A stretch of DNA of 64,000 bases, taken from positions 1-64,000 of the forward strand of contig QKHS01000011.1 of assembly GCA_003249955.1 (NCBI GenBank), written 5' to 3'. The DNA comes from Bacteroidales bacterium. GTDB lineage: Bacteria > Bacteroidota > Bacteroidia > Bacteroidales > ML635J-15. The notes beneath the pieces were generated by a model that saw only the letters and a program-made list of their open reading frames with translations, was not told the DNA's origin and made no database searches. Position numbers and translations under genes: made by a program. Shown here piece by piece: positions 34,010 to 42,945 of the stretch. The first letter of the stretch is position 1, and each line of letters begins with the position of its first letter.

Positions 34010-37000
34010 CTATCTCAACAAATACATTTTCCCGATTTCTTTTTTAAAGTATTTATCTGCTTCGGTAGCACGCAAATCTATATCTTCTCCGTTGATTTTT
34101 GCTTTAACCTGATAGAAATAAACTCCGTTAGCCAGTTGATCGCCATACATATCTTTACCATCCCAGGCAAATTCTGTGATATTTTTTCCTATTCTTACCG
34201 GTCCGAGTTCTGCCATAAATATTGTTCTTACAAGTTTGCCGGTAATTGTAAAAATATCAATCTGCATTTCGTCGGGAATTTCGCTGCCGGTAAGCTCGAA
34301 TACAAATCTGGTACTGGTACTGAAGGGGTTGGGATAATTTAATAATTTTGTAATTGTTGACTGTGTAATAACCTCAAAATCAACAACATAATCATTGCTG
34401 CCGGATTCATTTTCTGACATATCTTTTGCCTGAACCCGCAATCTGTATGTTCCGTCGGTAGTAAAAACCGGATTGTAAATTATTTTACAGGAGTTCTCCG
34501 GTAAGCTTGCCGGAATCCATTCTATTGTTTCAGGCGGATTATCCTGTGTTCCGAAATATACACGTCTTTCGGTTCCTGAAAGTAAATCTGTCAGATAAAT
34601 TCTGAATACAGATGTATCATTTAAAGCCAGGAACTGATTTTCATCTTTTAACTTAATCTGTATTTCAGGCTTTGCAGAAACAATTTCCCCGTTCATAATA
34701 TACCTGCCGTCAAAGCTTACATCAAGCAATGGGTTTGTTATGTCGCCCTGTACATAAAAATATTTTACCGCAATGTTGTTAAAATGATGCTGCTCATTCT
34801 GAAAATAAGTTCCGGTTACGCTGCTCACAGGATTATATTCGGCCCATATGCTGTTAACTCCTGTCATGTTAAGACTTGAATAAACAATTGTATCTATAAT
34901 TACATCTCCGGCCGGGTGAGGTCTTAATTTCTTTTCGTCAATAACTGTTATTTCATTGTTATTGTCCTGAATCCAGAACTTAACAGCCAGGCTGTCCATA
35001 TCGAACGTACTTATATTTTTTGTGGCAACGGCAAATTTTATTTCATCGCCTTCCTGCAAAGTATCGCAGCAAAAATAGTATCCCGATTTGGGATCTACAG
35101 CAGTTTCGGGAACTCCTGCAAATCTGAGTTGCCATTTTGTCAACTGTGCTGCGGTTTTATCAGTAGCGTCTTTTGAATAAAATTCAAGCTTAAGATTCGG
35201 ATAAACGGTGTAATCGATTGAGTCTTCCAGTCCATAAACTTCATAAGTATCGGGAACTATATCCTGCATAAGCTGTGTTTCCTGCCCCAGATTATCTATA
35301 CCGAAAACTCTCAGCCGTAATTCATCATCCGAAGGATCTTCAAGTGACCGATACTCCCATTTAAGCGACTGCCATGTATTTGACGGACCAACAACAACAC
35401 TCTTTATTGTTCCGTTATCAAAATCCCTGTACAGGTCAACATTCAGATCTATAACATCTGCCTGACTGCTTCCGTACAAGTCCTGAGCAGAACTTAAAAC
35501 TCCTTTTTTTGCAAAGAAAATATATGGACTTCCGTTGGCGACATTTCCAAGGTTTGAAGCTCCCAGGTTTGTAAAAGTGGTTTTAAGTTCATCCGGCCAA
35601 TTGGAAAAATTCCCGTTTCCCCACGAGTAAGCAAGAATATAATAGCCATCAGGAACGTAATTGATAAAATTGTTCATTGAATCCAGGCCTACAGTATCTG
35701 TAGTATTAAAGGTAAAATAGTAACTTGCCCTGTTAGCTGTAGGACACTGAGGATAGTTTCTGTGCCCGAAATCCTGAATATCTGACGGCCATGCCAGAAT
35801 TGTTTCAGGATCAATCACAGCAACAAGCATAGATGCTCCGGTACCGCAATTACCAAAATCGCCCAAACCGTTTGCTATGGAACCGTCCAGCGACCAGTTT
35901 ACCGCAGTGTAACTTTCAGCCCAATAATTTCCGGTATTATGACAGTGTAGTTCTTTAGGATAATCAACATAGCTGAATTTTCTGGAAGGACGGTCATAAA
36001 CAATAAAACTGAAATCATCTTCTTTAAACTGGAAAAAATGTGCCTGAGACCAACCTTCTTCTCCCTCTATATAAACAAAAGAAGATTCCTTCCATACCAG
36101 ACTGTCTGCATTGCTGTGGTCGCGTGCAATACGCCAGAAATAAACCCTGTTTTCGGTAAGATCAAAAGGCAGATCCCATGAAACAATTCCTCCGTCGCTG
36201 TAAACAGTTGTCTGATTCAGCAACGGGCTGTTAAACAGATCGGTTGTATCTATCTGAAACCTGTATCCGGCTCCTTCAAGAAAAGGATCGCCGGTTGAAG
36301 CAATAAGGCTTGCATTTTTTGACGGATAAATAGCGTATTTATATGGGTATATAGGAAACAAATCTCCTGTTTTTACTAAAAATGAAAGCGTTACCTGATT
36401 ATTATTTTCATCAAGCTCTTCAATCTGTGCGGCTGCATCCACGAATATTCTCAATGAATTTAACCCGGGCCCTTCAAGCCTGTTAACAGGAAGCTTAATA
36501 TAAACAGTGTCAAGGTAATTGCATCCGTAAACCGGGATATTGTATTCGTTTGCAGTTCCGTCCGGTAATGTTCTGGAAACGCTGACCAAAAAAGTATCAC
36601 TGGTTGCACGCCCTATATTTTTAATAACTATTCTGACATCAAAACTATCAATAAGTGTTGTAATGTTATCCGGCTGAAAACTTACCAAAGAAGGGGTTAT
36701 TGTCAGATCAGGCTTTTCTTGTGTATTTATAACCAACCCGGGATCTCCATGTAATGTAAATTCGTGGCATGTGATTTCCATTCTGACATTATCCGGGTAA
36801 AGAGTCTCTATATATTTCATTGTGTTAACCATCTGCATAGAGATTGGCTGACCATATGTTTTATAAGCAAAATTGCGGTAAAGTTCAGATGAATAAATAT
36901 TAAGATAAGTCGCAATACCATCACCGACAGAAGCTAAGAACCCGATTGATCCTTTTTCGGAATTAACCCAGTTTTCACTGATACTTGAAGAATATCTCTG

Positions 37001-39004
37001 ATGAATATCGCCGGAAAAACATGAATTCGCAAGTATAAAAGGATATTTCCCTGTGTTATTATAGTTCTCGGGATAGTCAATATCCTGATCAAAACCGGAT
37101 GCCGAGGCATGTCCAAAAAATGTCATAAGGCTGGCTCCGTTGTTTATCAGATAACGTATGGAATCTGACTGGGTTATCTGAATCGGTTCTGATGAATTTT
37201 TAAGAAATGTACTTACTCTGCCGCCAAAAAGAGTATCTTCTATTGTTGTTTTGTAATTATTGAGATAACCGGCAAAACTGGTTTGTTCCGAAGATGTTAT
37301 TCCTCCTCCGAAATGTAATATGGTTTTCATCCATTCTTCCGCAGGATTTGACTCATATTCAATAATTTTACCCAGATAATTAAGTACCTCCTCTCCTGAA
37401 GAAACACTAAGACGACCGGTACCGTAAAGCGGCTCATAAATAGTTGTACCCAAACCGGCAGTTATTAAATTATCACTCGATGGGTTTCCGGCAGAAGGGA
37501 CAAGGCATTCTGCATAAATTTCCGGCGAATTTCTGATTAAACGGTAATGTATTGATTTACCTAACAAAAATAAGATTCTGGGTTTTGTTGATATGGAATA
37601 AAGCTCCATGCAGTAACGCCTTATGGCGGCAGGATGTTTACATATTCCGTATGCGTACTGATCATACAATTCATCAACATCTACAAGTGCAACATTATAT
37701 CCTGTTGAACTCCGGTAACCGGCATATTGCTGTGCTTCCGGCAAAAGACTGTTATGTGTAACTATAAGGTAATCGGCTGTAGGAAATAAGCTTGCATAAT
37801 CTGTAAACCTGTTATCCTGACTTACTTTGGTTATACGGTCAACAGATTTGATCCCGGACTGATTACTCATTATCAAAAGCCTCTCTGCTCCGGTATAGTT
37901 TACCAAAGTTTTCAATATTCCTCCGGAATTTTGCACTGTTATTCTCTCATGATTTGTAATATCATACAGATATACGGAAGAGGTTGAAATAAAATTGCTT
38001 ATTTCCAGATAATCTTTGGTTGCAGACGGGTTGGCAGACAGATAAAACTCAAAATAATTCTGATTCTCAAAGTCCCATGTATGCGGATATTTAATATTAA
38101 TGTATGAAACTGCATTCCGGTCCGGGACATCCGGCTGAGTATTATCGTCAGATGAAAAGCCAAACAGGATTGAACTGCTTAACTGTGAAGACGGCAAACT
38201 TATATTTTCGCGAATAAACTCATATCCTGTGTATGTCCTGTCAATACGTGTTTCTCCAAGGAATGTAACTTTAAGATTATGCGGCACATAAGATGTGACC
38301 AGATTTGCTGGAACTCCTGCTACTGCTATTTCGAAGTATGCATTTGCAGAACCTGAGAAAAAATTCGGGACAGAAATAGTTTTTGACACAGGAGAATCTT
38401 CTGTAATTACAGATGCATCAAACCAACCTTCACCCTCGGTAAACATGCTTTGGGTTGATCCCCAGAAACATGAACCTGTGTAATTTACCCGGATATTTTT
38501 ATAACAAAACGATTGTGCAGAACTTAAATATGGAGAATAATCCGTAGAATTCTGAGAAGTCATCCTGCGATGCGTTGTGGAAAAATCCCATGTAAGAAAA
38601 TAAGCAGATGTGTCACTGTAAAAACTGTAATCAGGATTTACCTGATTTGAAGGATCGTCAAAAAACTCAAGATCAAGCTCGCCTCTGTTTCGTCGTCCGT
38701 AAAACTCTACATATCCGTTTGGATCAAATATTCCTGTAGAACCTTCGCCCTGAATATAAATATATTGTTCTTCCCCGTTATGATAAATCTGAATTCCCCT
38801 TGGATCAATAAGGTTCACCGGCACTCCGGCGGCAAGCAATGCAGAGTAGGATATACGATAAATTCCATCTTTGCTTACATGAATTTTAAAATACTGCTGA
38901 TCATAATTTATCCACTCGTTTCCGACAGTCTGAGCATTTAAAACAAAGACATAAGCAAACGAAAACAAAATTAATGTGAAAAATTTTTTAACCGCCTTTT
39001 TCAT
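34010..39004 (-). CDS. porU2: PorU2-like type IX secretion C25-family peptidase
   Basis: The start is placed at 39004 (MKKAVKKFFTLILFSFAYVF), giving a proper signal peptide; the upstream in-frame ATG adds ten unlikely residues. The 1664-residue protein has an N-terminal PorU-type domain (YDQQYFKIHVSKDGIYRISY) and a gingipain-like C25 cysteine peptidase with FFGHASASGF (catalytic His) and ANSCFSGDIH (catalytic Cys). CARDB-like domains follow (DLTITPSLVSFQPDN). The C-terminal NYPNPFSTSTRFVFEL and FAWDGKDMYGDQLANGVYFY region is a FlgD-like/T9SS-type end. It is upstream-paired with a PorV-like porin 42 bases away. It is probably an alternative sortase that cleaves and attaches cargo; substrate range is unknown. 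Confidence 0.82.
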   Translation of the reverse strand: MKKAVKKFFTLILFSFAYVFVLNAQTVGNEWINYDQQYFKIHVSKDGIYRISYSALLAAGVPVNLIDPRGIQIYHNGEEQYIYIQGEGSTGIFDPNGYVEFYGRRNRGELDLEFFDDPSNQVNPDYSFYSDTSAYFLTWDFSTTHRRMTSQNSTDYSPYLSSAQSFCYKNIRVNYTGSCFWGSTQSMFTEGEGWFDASVITEDSPVSKTISVPNFFSGSANAYFEIAVAGVPANLVTSYVPHNLKVTFLGETRIDRTYTGYEFIRENISLPSSQLSSSILFGFSSDDNTQPDVPDRNAVSYINIKYPHTWDFENQNYFEFYLSANPSATKDYLEISNFISTSSVYLYDITNHERITVQNSGGILKTLVNYTGAERLLIMSNQSGIKSVDRITKVSQDNRFTDYASLFPTADYLIVTHNSLLPEAQQYAGYRSSTGYNVALVDVDELYDQYAYGICKHPAAIRRYCMELYSISTKPRILFLLGKSIHYRLIRNSPEIYAECLVPSAGNPSSDNLITAGLGTTIYEPLYGTGRLSVSSGEEVLNYLGKIIEYESNPAEEWMKTILHFGGGITSSEQTSFAGYLNNYKTTIEDTLFGGRVSTFLKNSSEPIQITQSDSIRYLINNGASLMTFFGHASASGFDQDIDYPENYNNTGKYPFILANSCFSGDIHQRYSSSISENWVNSEKGSIGFLASVGDGIATYLNIYSSELYRNFAYKTYGQPISMQMVNTMKYIETLYPDNVRMEITCHEFTLHGDPGLVINTQEKPDLTITPSLVSFQPDNITTLIDSFDVRIVIKNIGRATSDTFLVSVSRTLPDGTANEYNIPVYGCNYLDTVYIKLPVNRLEGPGLNSLRIFVDAAAQIEELDENNNQVTLSFLVKTGDLFPIYPYKYAIYPSKNASLIASTGDPFLEGAGYRFQIDTTDLFNSPLLNQTTVYSDGGIVSWDLPFDLTENRVYFWRIARDHSNADSLVWKESSFVYIEGEEGWSQAHFFQFKEDDFSFIVYDRPSRKFSYVDYPKELHCHNTGNYWAESYTAVNWSLDGSIANGLGDFGNCGTGASMLVAVIDPETILAWPSDIQDFGHRNYPQCPTANRASYYFTFNTTDTVGLDSMNNFINYVPDGYYILAYSWGNGNFSNWPDELKTTFTNLGASNLGNVANGSPYIFFAKKGVLSSAQDLYGSSQADVIDLNVDLYRDFDNGTIKSVVVGPSNTWQSLKWEYRSLEDPSDDELRLRVFGIDNLGQETQLMQDIVPDTYEVYGLEDSIDYTVYPNLKLEFYSKDATDKTAAQLTKWQLRFAGVPETAVDPKSGYYFCCDTLQEGDEIKFAVATKNISTFDMDSLAVKFWIQDNNNEITVIDEKKLRPHPAGDVIIDTIVYSSLNMTGVNSIWAEYNPVSSVTGTYFQNEQHHFNNIAVKYFYVQGDITNPLLDVSFDGRYIMNGEIVSAKPEIQIKLKDENQFLALNDTSVFRIYLTDLLSGTERRVYFGTQDNPPETIEWIPASLPENSCKIIYNPVFTTDGTYRLRVQAKDMSENESGSNDYVVDFEVITQSTITKLLNYPNPFSTSTRFVFELTGSEIPDEMQIDIFTITGKLVRTIFMAELGPVRIGKNITEFAWDGKDMYGDQLANGVYFYQVKAKINGEDIDLRATEADKYFKKEIGKMYLLR

Positions 39005-39046
39005 TTGATAAAGATACAAAAAATAATGAAACAAGCAGGAGTAAAA

Positions 39047-40138
39047 TTATTTTGATGATGCAAAAAACCCTGCCGAATTAAATCTGTAACTCAGAGAAAA
39101 TATGTGTGAATAAAGAGCAATACTCTGGTTCCCGATATCTGTCAAAGCATAATCCAGTCTGAAACCGTAGAGATTAAGCCCTACTCCTATGTTGGGTTGC
39201 CATGAGAAAGTGCTGGTATTATCATAGTCAGGTATTTGCTGGAAGTTGTTTACACCTGCACGGGCATATACCATATTTTTATATCCGAATTCCAATCCTA
39301 ATGAAGGATCTATGCTTACAACATCTGTTTTGATAAGAGTATTTCTCTTTCCGTCAGTAGTCGTTTGCAATCCTAGTTCGGAATACAATGAAAATTTATC
39401 ACTTATATTGTACATATATCCGGCACCAAGTAAAAGTCTGGGTAAAGTAAGTTCCAGCCCGTTTTCGGGAACCTCATTACCTGTTGCTTCAAACACATCG
39501 CGCAATAGTTCCTGATTAAACTGCCAGGCGTTAAAAGTAGATGTTGCATCGCGCAGGTTTGCTCCGAATTTCCAGTTTTTTAACTGATATTGTGCTGCCA
39601 CATCAAAACCAAATCCCCATGCATCAGCAAAATCACCGGCATTACGGCGAATAAGTTTCACATTACCGCCGATACTCAATCCGTCAACCGGTAAAACTCT
39701 GGAATATGTGAACAAAAACGCATAATCTGCAACAGAAAATGACGAAATCCTGTCGTAACGGATATTTCCGTCACTGTCAATAAGGTCAAGGGTATTGGGA
39801 ATATCATCAACACCGAAACGAATCATTGATATTCCGGCTGCCGACTTATCATCAATTTTGTAGGATGCTCCCAGAAAATCGTACTTGGCAATTCCTGCAA
39901 AATATTCGGAATGCATCGCCCCGATTTCAATCTTTTTATCAAGTTTATAAAGGCCTGCCGGATTCCAGTAAACAGCATTTATGTCATCAACAGATGCCAC
40001 TACAGAACCACCCATCCCAAGACCGCGGGCACCAACACCTATTGCAAGAAATTCGTTACTATATTTGGGGGCAACCTGAGCAAATAAAGAATTTGATGCA
40101 AATAAAATAAATATTAGTATTTTTGTCGTCAGTTTCAT
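39047..40138 (-). CDS. porV2: PorV2-like outer-membrane beta-barrel protein
   Basis: The 363 residues have a signal peptide (ILIFILFASNSLFAQ) followed by the PorV/PorQ start: YSNEFLAIGVGARGLGMGGS and SVDDINAVYWNPAGL. The rest is a FadL-like barrel pattern of alternating strands ending in an aromatic-rich SHIFSLSYRF region. In T9SS, PorV carries cargo from the translocon to the PorU sortase. The gene directly precedes porU2 on the same strand with a 42-base gap, so the two form the typical PorV2-PorU2 pair. The main T9SS structural genes are not in this window. Confidence 0.8.
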   Translation of the reverse strand: MKLTTKILIFILFASNSLFAQVAPKYSNEFLAIGVGARGLGMGGSVVASVDDINAVYWNPAGLYKLDKKIEIGAMHSEYFAGIAKYDFLGASYKIDDKSAAGISMIRFGVDDIPNTLDLIDSDGNIRYDRISSFSVADYAFLFTYSRVLPVDGLSIGGNVKLIRRNAGDFADAWGFGFDVAAQYQLKNWKFGANLRDATSTFNAWQFNQELLRDVFEATGNEVPENGLELTLPRLLLGAGYMYNISDKFSLYSELGLQTTTDGKRNTLIKTDVVSIDPSLGLEFGYKNMVYARAGVNNFQQIPDYDNTSTFSWQPNIGVGLNLYGFRLDYALTDIGNQSIALYSHIFSLSYRFNSAGFFASSK

Positions 40139-40344
40139 ACTTGAATTTTTTCAATTAACAAAATAACAGTATTAATTGTTAAATATTGCTAAAATACGGA
40201 AAAAAGTTTAACGAAGCTCATATATTTATGTCAGAACAACTTATTTAAATAAATCGGGATCAAACACAAAAAGTAAGAAAAATCCGGCAATTTTACAGGA
40301 TTAAAAAGTTCTGCAGAAAACCGGACAAAAAGCTAAAAATAAAA

Positions 40345-41073
40345 ATGACAAAAATAACCAAAGCCATACCATCAGTAATAACCTCTCTGAATCTTGCCTG
40401 TGGCACAGCCGCATCGGTATTTGCATTAAACGGAGAAATCAAAACAGCAGTATTTCTTATTCTGGCGGCTTCGGTTTTCGATTTTTTTGACGGTTTCGCT
40501 GCCAGAATGCTTAAAGCTGTTTCTGAATTTGGCAAACAACTGGATTCTCTTGCCGACTTAATAAGTTTCGGGTTTGCACCTGCTGCAATTTTGTATTATC
40601 ACATAGAATCAAACAATATTTTCCCTGAATACTTTGCTTTTTCAGTAATTTTAATTGTTGTTTTTTCGGCCTTGCGTCTGGCAAAATTTAATATTGACAC
40701 TGAGCAAAAAACAGAATTCCGCGGATTACCCACACCAGCATCTGCATTGTTTATTGTTTCTCTGTTATTCCCTGCCGGCAACAGTTTTATCGACCTGGCC
40801 CAGATAATTAACAATCCGGTTTTTGTTGCTGCAGTAATAATATTATTACCCTTGCTAATGGTTTCGCGCATAAAATTATTCTCTTTAAAAATAAAATCTT
40901 TCAGCATCAAAGAAAACATATGGCAAACAATACTTGCATTTTTTGCGATAAGTTTGTTAATAATATTCGGAATTTCGGGATTGGCATTAACAATAATTTT
41001 ATATCTTGGCCTTTCAATTTTGAAACAAAGTTTTAAGACAAAAGACAATGCTCAAATAACAAAAAACAAATAA
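40345..41073 (+). CDS. pssA: CDP-diacylglycerol-serine O-phosphatidyltransferase
   Basis: PssA makes phosphatidylserine, precursor of phosphatidylethanolamine. The 242-residue integral membrane protein contains the full CDP-alcohol phosphotransferase motif D-x2-DG-x2-AR-x8-G-x3-D-x3-D: D46, D49-G50, A53-R54, G63, D67, D71. The N-terminus (KAIPSVITSLNLACGTAASV) is the family's first helix. Later hydrophobic stretches give about six helices. The flanking FRGLPTPASALF segment is also typical of PssA. purS follows after 4 bases. The start ATG at 40345 is the first available. Confidence 0.95.
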   Translation: MTKITKAIPSVITSLNLACGTAASVFALNGEIKTAVFLILAASVFDFFDGFAARMLKAVSEFGKQLDSLADLISFGFAPAAILYYHIESNNIFPEYFAFSVILIVVFSALRLAKFNIDTEQKTEFRGLPTPASALFIVSLLFPAGNSFIDLAQIINNPVFVAAVIILLPLLMVSRIKLFSLKIKSFSIKENIWQTILAFFAISLLIIFGISGLALTIILYLGLSILKQSFKTKDNAQITKNK

Positions 41074-41077
41074 AAAA

Positions 41078-41329
41078 ATGAAATTTCTTGCACAGATTAA
41101 CATTATGCCGTTAAAGGCATTACTTGACCCTCAGGGGAAAGCTGTAATGAATTCAGCTCAGAAAACAGGTTTTGATTACATTTCAAATGTTCGTATAGGC
41201 AAACACATTGACGTAGAACTTGAAGCTGATTCAAAGGATTCAGCAGCGTCACGTATTGACGAAATGTGTAAAAAAATCCTTACAAACCCTATTATTGAAT
41301 CTTACGATTTCAACATTTACGAAATTTAA
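41078..41329 (+). CDS. purS: Phosphoribosylformylglycinamidine synthase subunit PurS
   Basis: PurS bridges PurQ and PurL in the three-part FGAM synthase of purine synthesis. The 83-residue protein matches throughout: LDPQGKAVMNSAQKTGFDYI, SNVRIGKHIDVELE, and the C-terminal KKILTNPIIESYDFNIYEI. It starts 4 bases after pssA and should share its transcript. purQ and purL are not in this window. Confidence 0.94.
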   Translation: MKFLAQINIMPLKALLDPQGKAVMNSAQKTGFDYISNVRIGKHIDVELEADSKDSAASRIDEMCKKILTNPIIESYDFNIYEI

Positions 41330-41336
41330 AAAAAAC

Positions 41337-41369
41337 TTTTGCAGAATAAAAAAACAGGTTGTATATTTG
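41337..41369 (+). promoter_or_regulatory. tRNA-His promoter (-33 TTTTG, -7 TATATTTG)
   Basis: TTTTG at 41337-41341, a 20-base spacer, then TATATTTG at 41362-41369: a full match to the Bacteroidota vegetative promoter. The tRNA begins 13 bases downstream. Confidence 0.8.
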
Positions 41370-41382
41370 CAGCCTCAAAATG

Positions 41383-41456
<74 letters not shown>

Positions 41457-41459
41457 CTC

Positions 41460-41492
41460 AAAAAAGGCTTTACGAAAGTGAAGCCTTTTTTT
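41460..41492 (+). terminator. Terminator of tRNA-His
   Basis: AAAAAAGGCTTTAC pairs with GTGAAGCCTTTTTT around a GAAA tetraloop, ending in a T run. It starts 3 bases after the tRNA. Confidence 0.88.
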
Positions 41493-41663
41493 GTGAGCAG
41501 TTGCTTTCGGATAAAGAAAAATTTCCGGGGGATTACTCAAATCCAGGAATAAAAATATTTCATAAAAAAACTAAAATCTGCTTACTCCTGTTTTGGATTT
41601 TGTTAACCAGAACAATTTTGTTTGCAGACTTTCTATAGATAGTATCATGCAAAATCAGACAAT

Positions 41664-41695
41664 AAAAAAAGCCGCTTAAAAAGCAGCTTTTTTTT
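41664..41695 (-). terminator. Terminator of the 41.7-42.8 kb lipoprotein gene
   Basis: AAAAAAAGC-CGCTT pairs with AAGC-AGCTTTTTTT with one mismatch and a three-base loop. It lies 20 bases past the minus-strand stop at 41715 and has T/A tracts on both sides, so it could act in both directions. The spacer 41493-41663 shows nothing else. Confidence 0.75.
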
Positions 41696-41714
41696 ATTTT
41701 ATAACAGATTCAAA

Positions 41715-42773
41715 TTACATTTTGTATTCGAAACCTAAAACATTACCTGTAGTTGCAGAACGTTGTCCAAATTTGTAGTGAACTAATTTGTAAGTTGTTC
41801 CGATTTTAGCAACAAAATATTTTTCTGCATAAGCTCTTTCGTCAACCAAAAGGTCAAGTTGAGTTACAGGTGTTCCTGCGTTATAAGCAACAGCAATATC
41901 AGATACTGTTGTAATTGAATTAATATCATCAACTAATACCCAACCTGTACAGTTTGCAGTAGTAGTAATTCTACCGATACCAGCATCAGTGTATGTGAAA
42001 GCAACACCAATTTCGTCTGATTGATAGATTGTAACAGGAGTTCCATTATAAGAAGCCCATGATATCTGTGTTTGCAATGCAATAATAATAGGACCAGTCC
42101 ATGTAGAAGCAATATTTAATGCTAACTCAACACTAACAGTTGTATCATTTGCAGGCATTACAAAATCAGAAACGCTTACACCGGTATAACCGTCTTTTGT
42201 TACTGTATAAGCATAAGTTTCGTCAGCAGGAATGTAGTTAAACTCATAAGGAGCAGAAGTCATTTCAACACCACCAAAAGTTACAGTAGCATCAGTAATT
42301 GCATTACCCTGTTCGTCTTCTACTTCAAAGGTAACAGTATAAACTTCATTTGATACGATTAAAGAATATTCTTTACTTTTTGTCTGAGGAGTTTCGCTTG
42401 CATCAGTTACTTCGAATTCATAAACTATTTTGGTTACGCCTCCGCTGAAATCATCAGCAACATTTGATGTAACAAAATTATAATCAAAAGTAGTTAATGC
42501 ATCATATCCTGTAGGTGCATCAAGAATTGTAGAAACCGGAGTTGTTTCTTCTGAATGGTAAACATGTTTCCAGATCACTATTTCTGAAATTCCTGCTTCA
42601 GCAGCAAAAGTGATATTGAGGTCAATGTTAAAAGTAGTTGCATCTTCAAAAACAACAAAATGTGATAATTTGTCCGGGGTCCATGTAATAGTTGGTTCAG
42701 CGTAATCTTTCTTACAACTGTTGAAAATTACTACTGCGGCAAGTACTGCCAATAAAATTTTTACTGTTCTCAT
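41715..42773 (-). CDS. Surface lipoprotein with a PEGA/carboxypeptidase-regulatory-like domain
   Basis: The 352-residue protein has a lipoprotein leader (AAVVIFNSC, C20) followed by KKD. The first half contains an Ig-like beta domain. Near 150-215 a segment VTFEVEDEQGNAITDATVTF followed by YAYTVTKDGYTGVSVSDF resembles PEGA or carboxypeptidase-regulatory-like beta-sandwich repeats. No catalytic motif is visible. It has its own promoter (42814-42846) and terminator (41664-41695), so it is a single-gene unit. The role is probably structural or binding at the outer membrane, which is inferred. Confidence 0.8.
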   Translation of the reverse strand: MRTVKILLAVLAAVVIFNSCKKDYAEPTITWTPDKLSHFVVFEDATTFNIDLNITFAAEAGISEIVIWKHVYHSEETTPVSTILDAPTGYDALTTFDYNFVTSNVADDFSGGVTKIVYEFEVTDASETPQTKSKEYSLIVSNEVYTVTFEVEDEQGNAITDATVTFGGVEMTSAPYEFNYIPADETYAYTVTKDGYTGVSVSDFVMPANDTTVSVELALNIASTWTGPIIIALQTQISWASYNGTPVTIYQSDEIGVAFTYTDAGIGRITTTANCTGWVLVDDINSITTVSDIAVAYNAGTPVTQLDLLVDERAYAEKYFVAKIGTTYKLVHYKFGQRSATTGNVLGFEYKM

Positions 42774-42813
42774 AAATTAATTTTTTTTAAGTTTAACATA
42801 GTTTTGAGATTTA

Positions 42814-42846
42814 CAAAAATAACAAAATATTAAATAGCAAAACAAA
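42814..42846 (-). promoter_or_regulatory. Promoter of the 41.7-42.8 kb lipoprotein gene
   Basis: On the minus strand TTTG (42843-42846) is followed after 21 bases by TATTTTTG (42814-42821). The ATG lies about 40 bases downstream. Confidence 0.6.
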
Positions 42847-42886
42847 AAATATTTTGTTTTGTTTAAAAATCCCACCGCTTAATACA

Positions 42887-42919
42887 AAAAAGGAGCCAGA
42901 ATAAATTCCGGCTCCTTTT
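42887..42919 (-). terminator. Terminator of the M16 peptidase gene
   Basis: AAAAGGAGCC pairs with GGCTCCTTTT, with T/A tracts on both sides. It is about 27 bases past the minus-strand stop at 42946. Confidence 0.8.
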
Positions 42920-42945
42920 ATTTTATAAAATTATCTTTTTATTTC

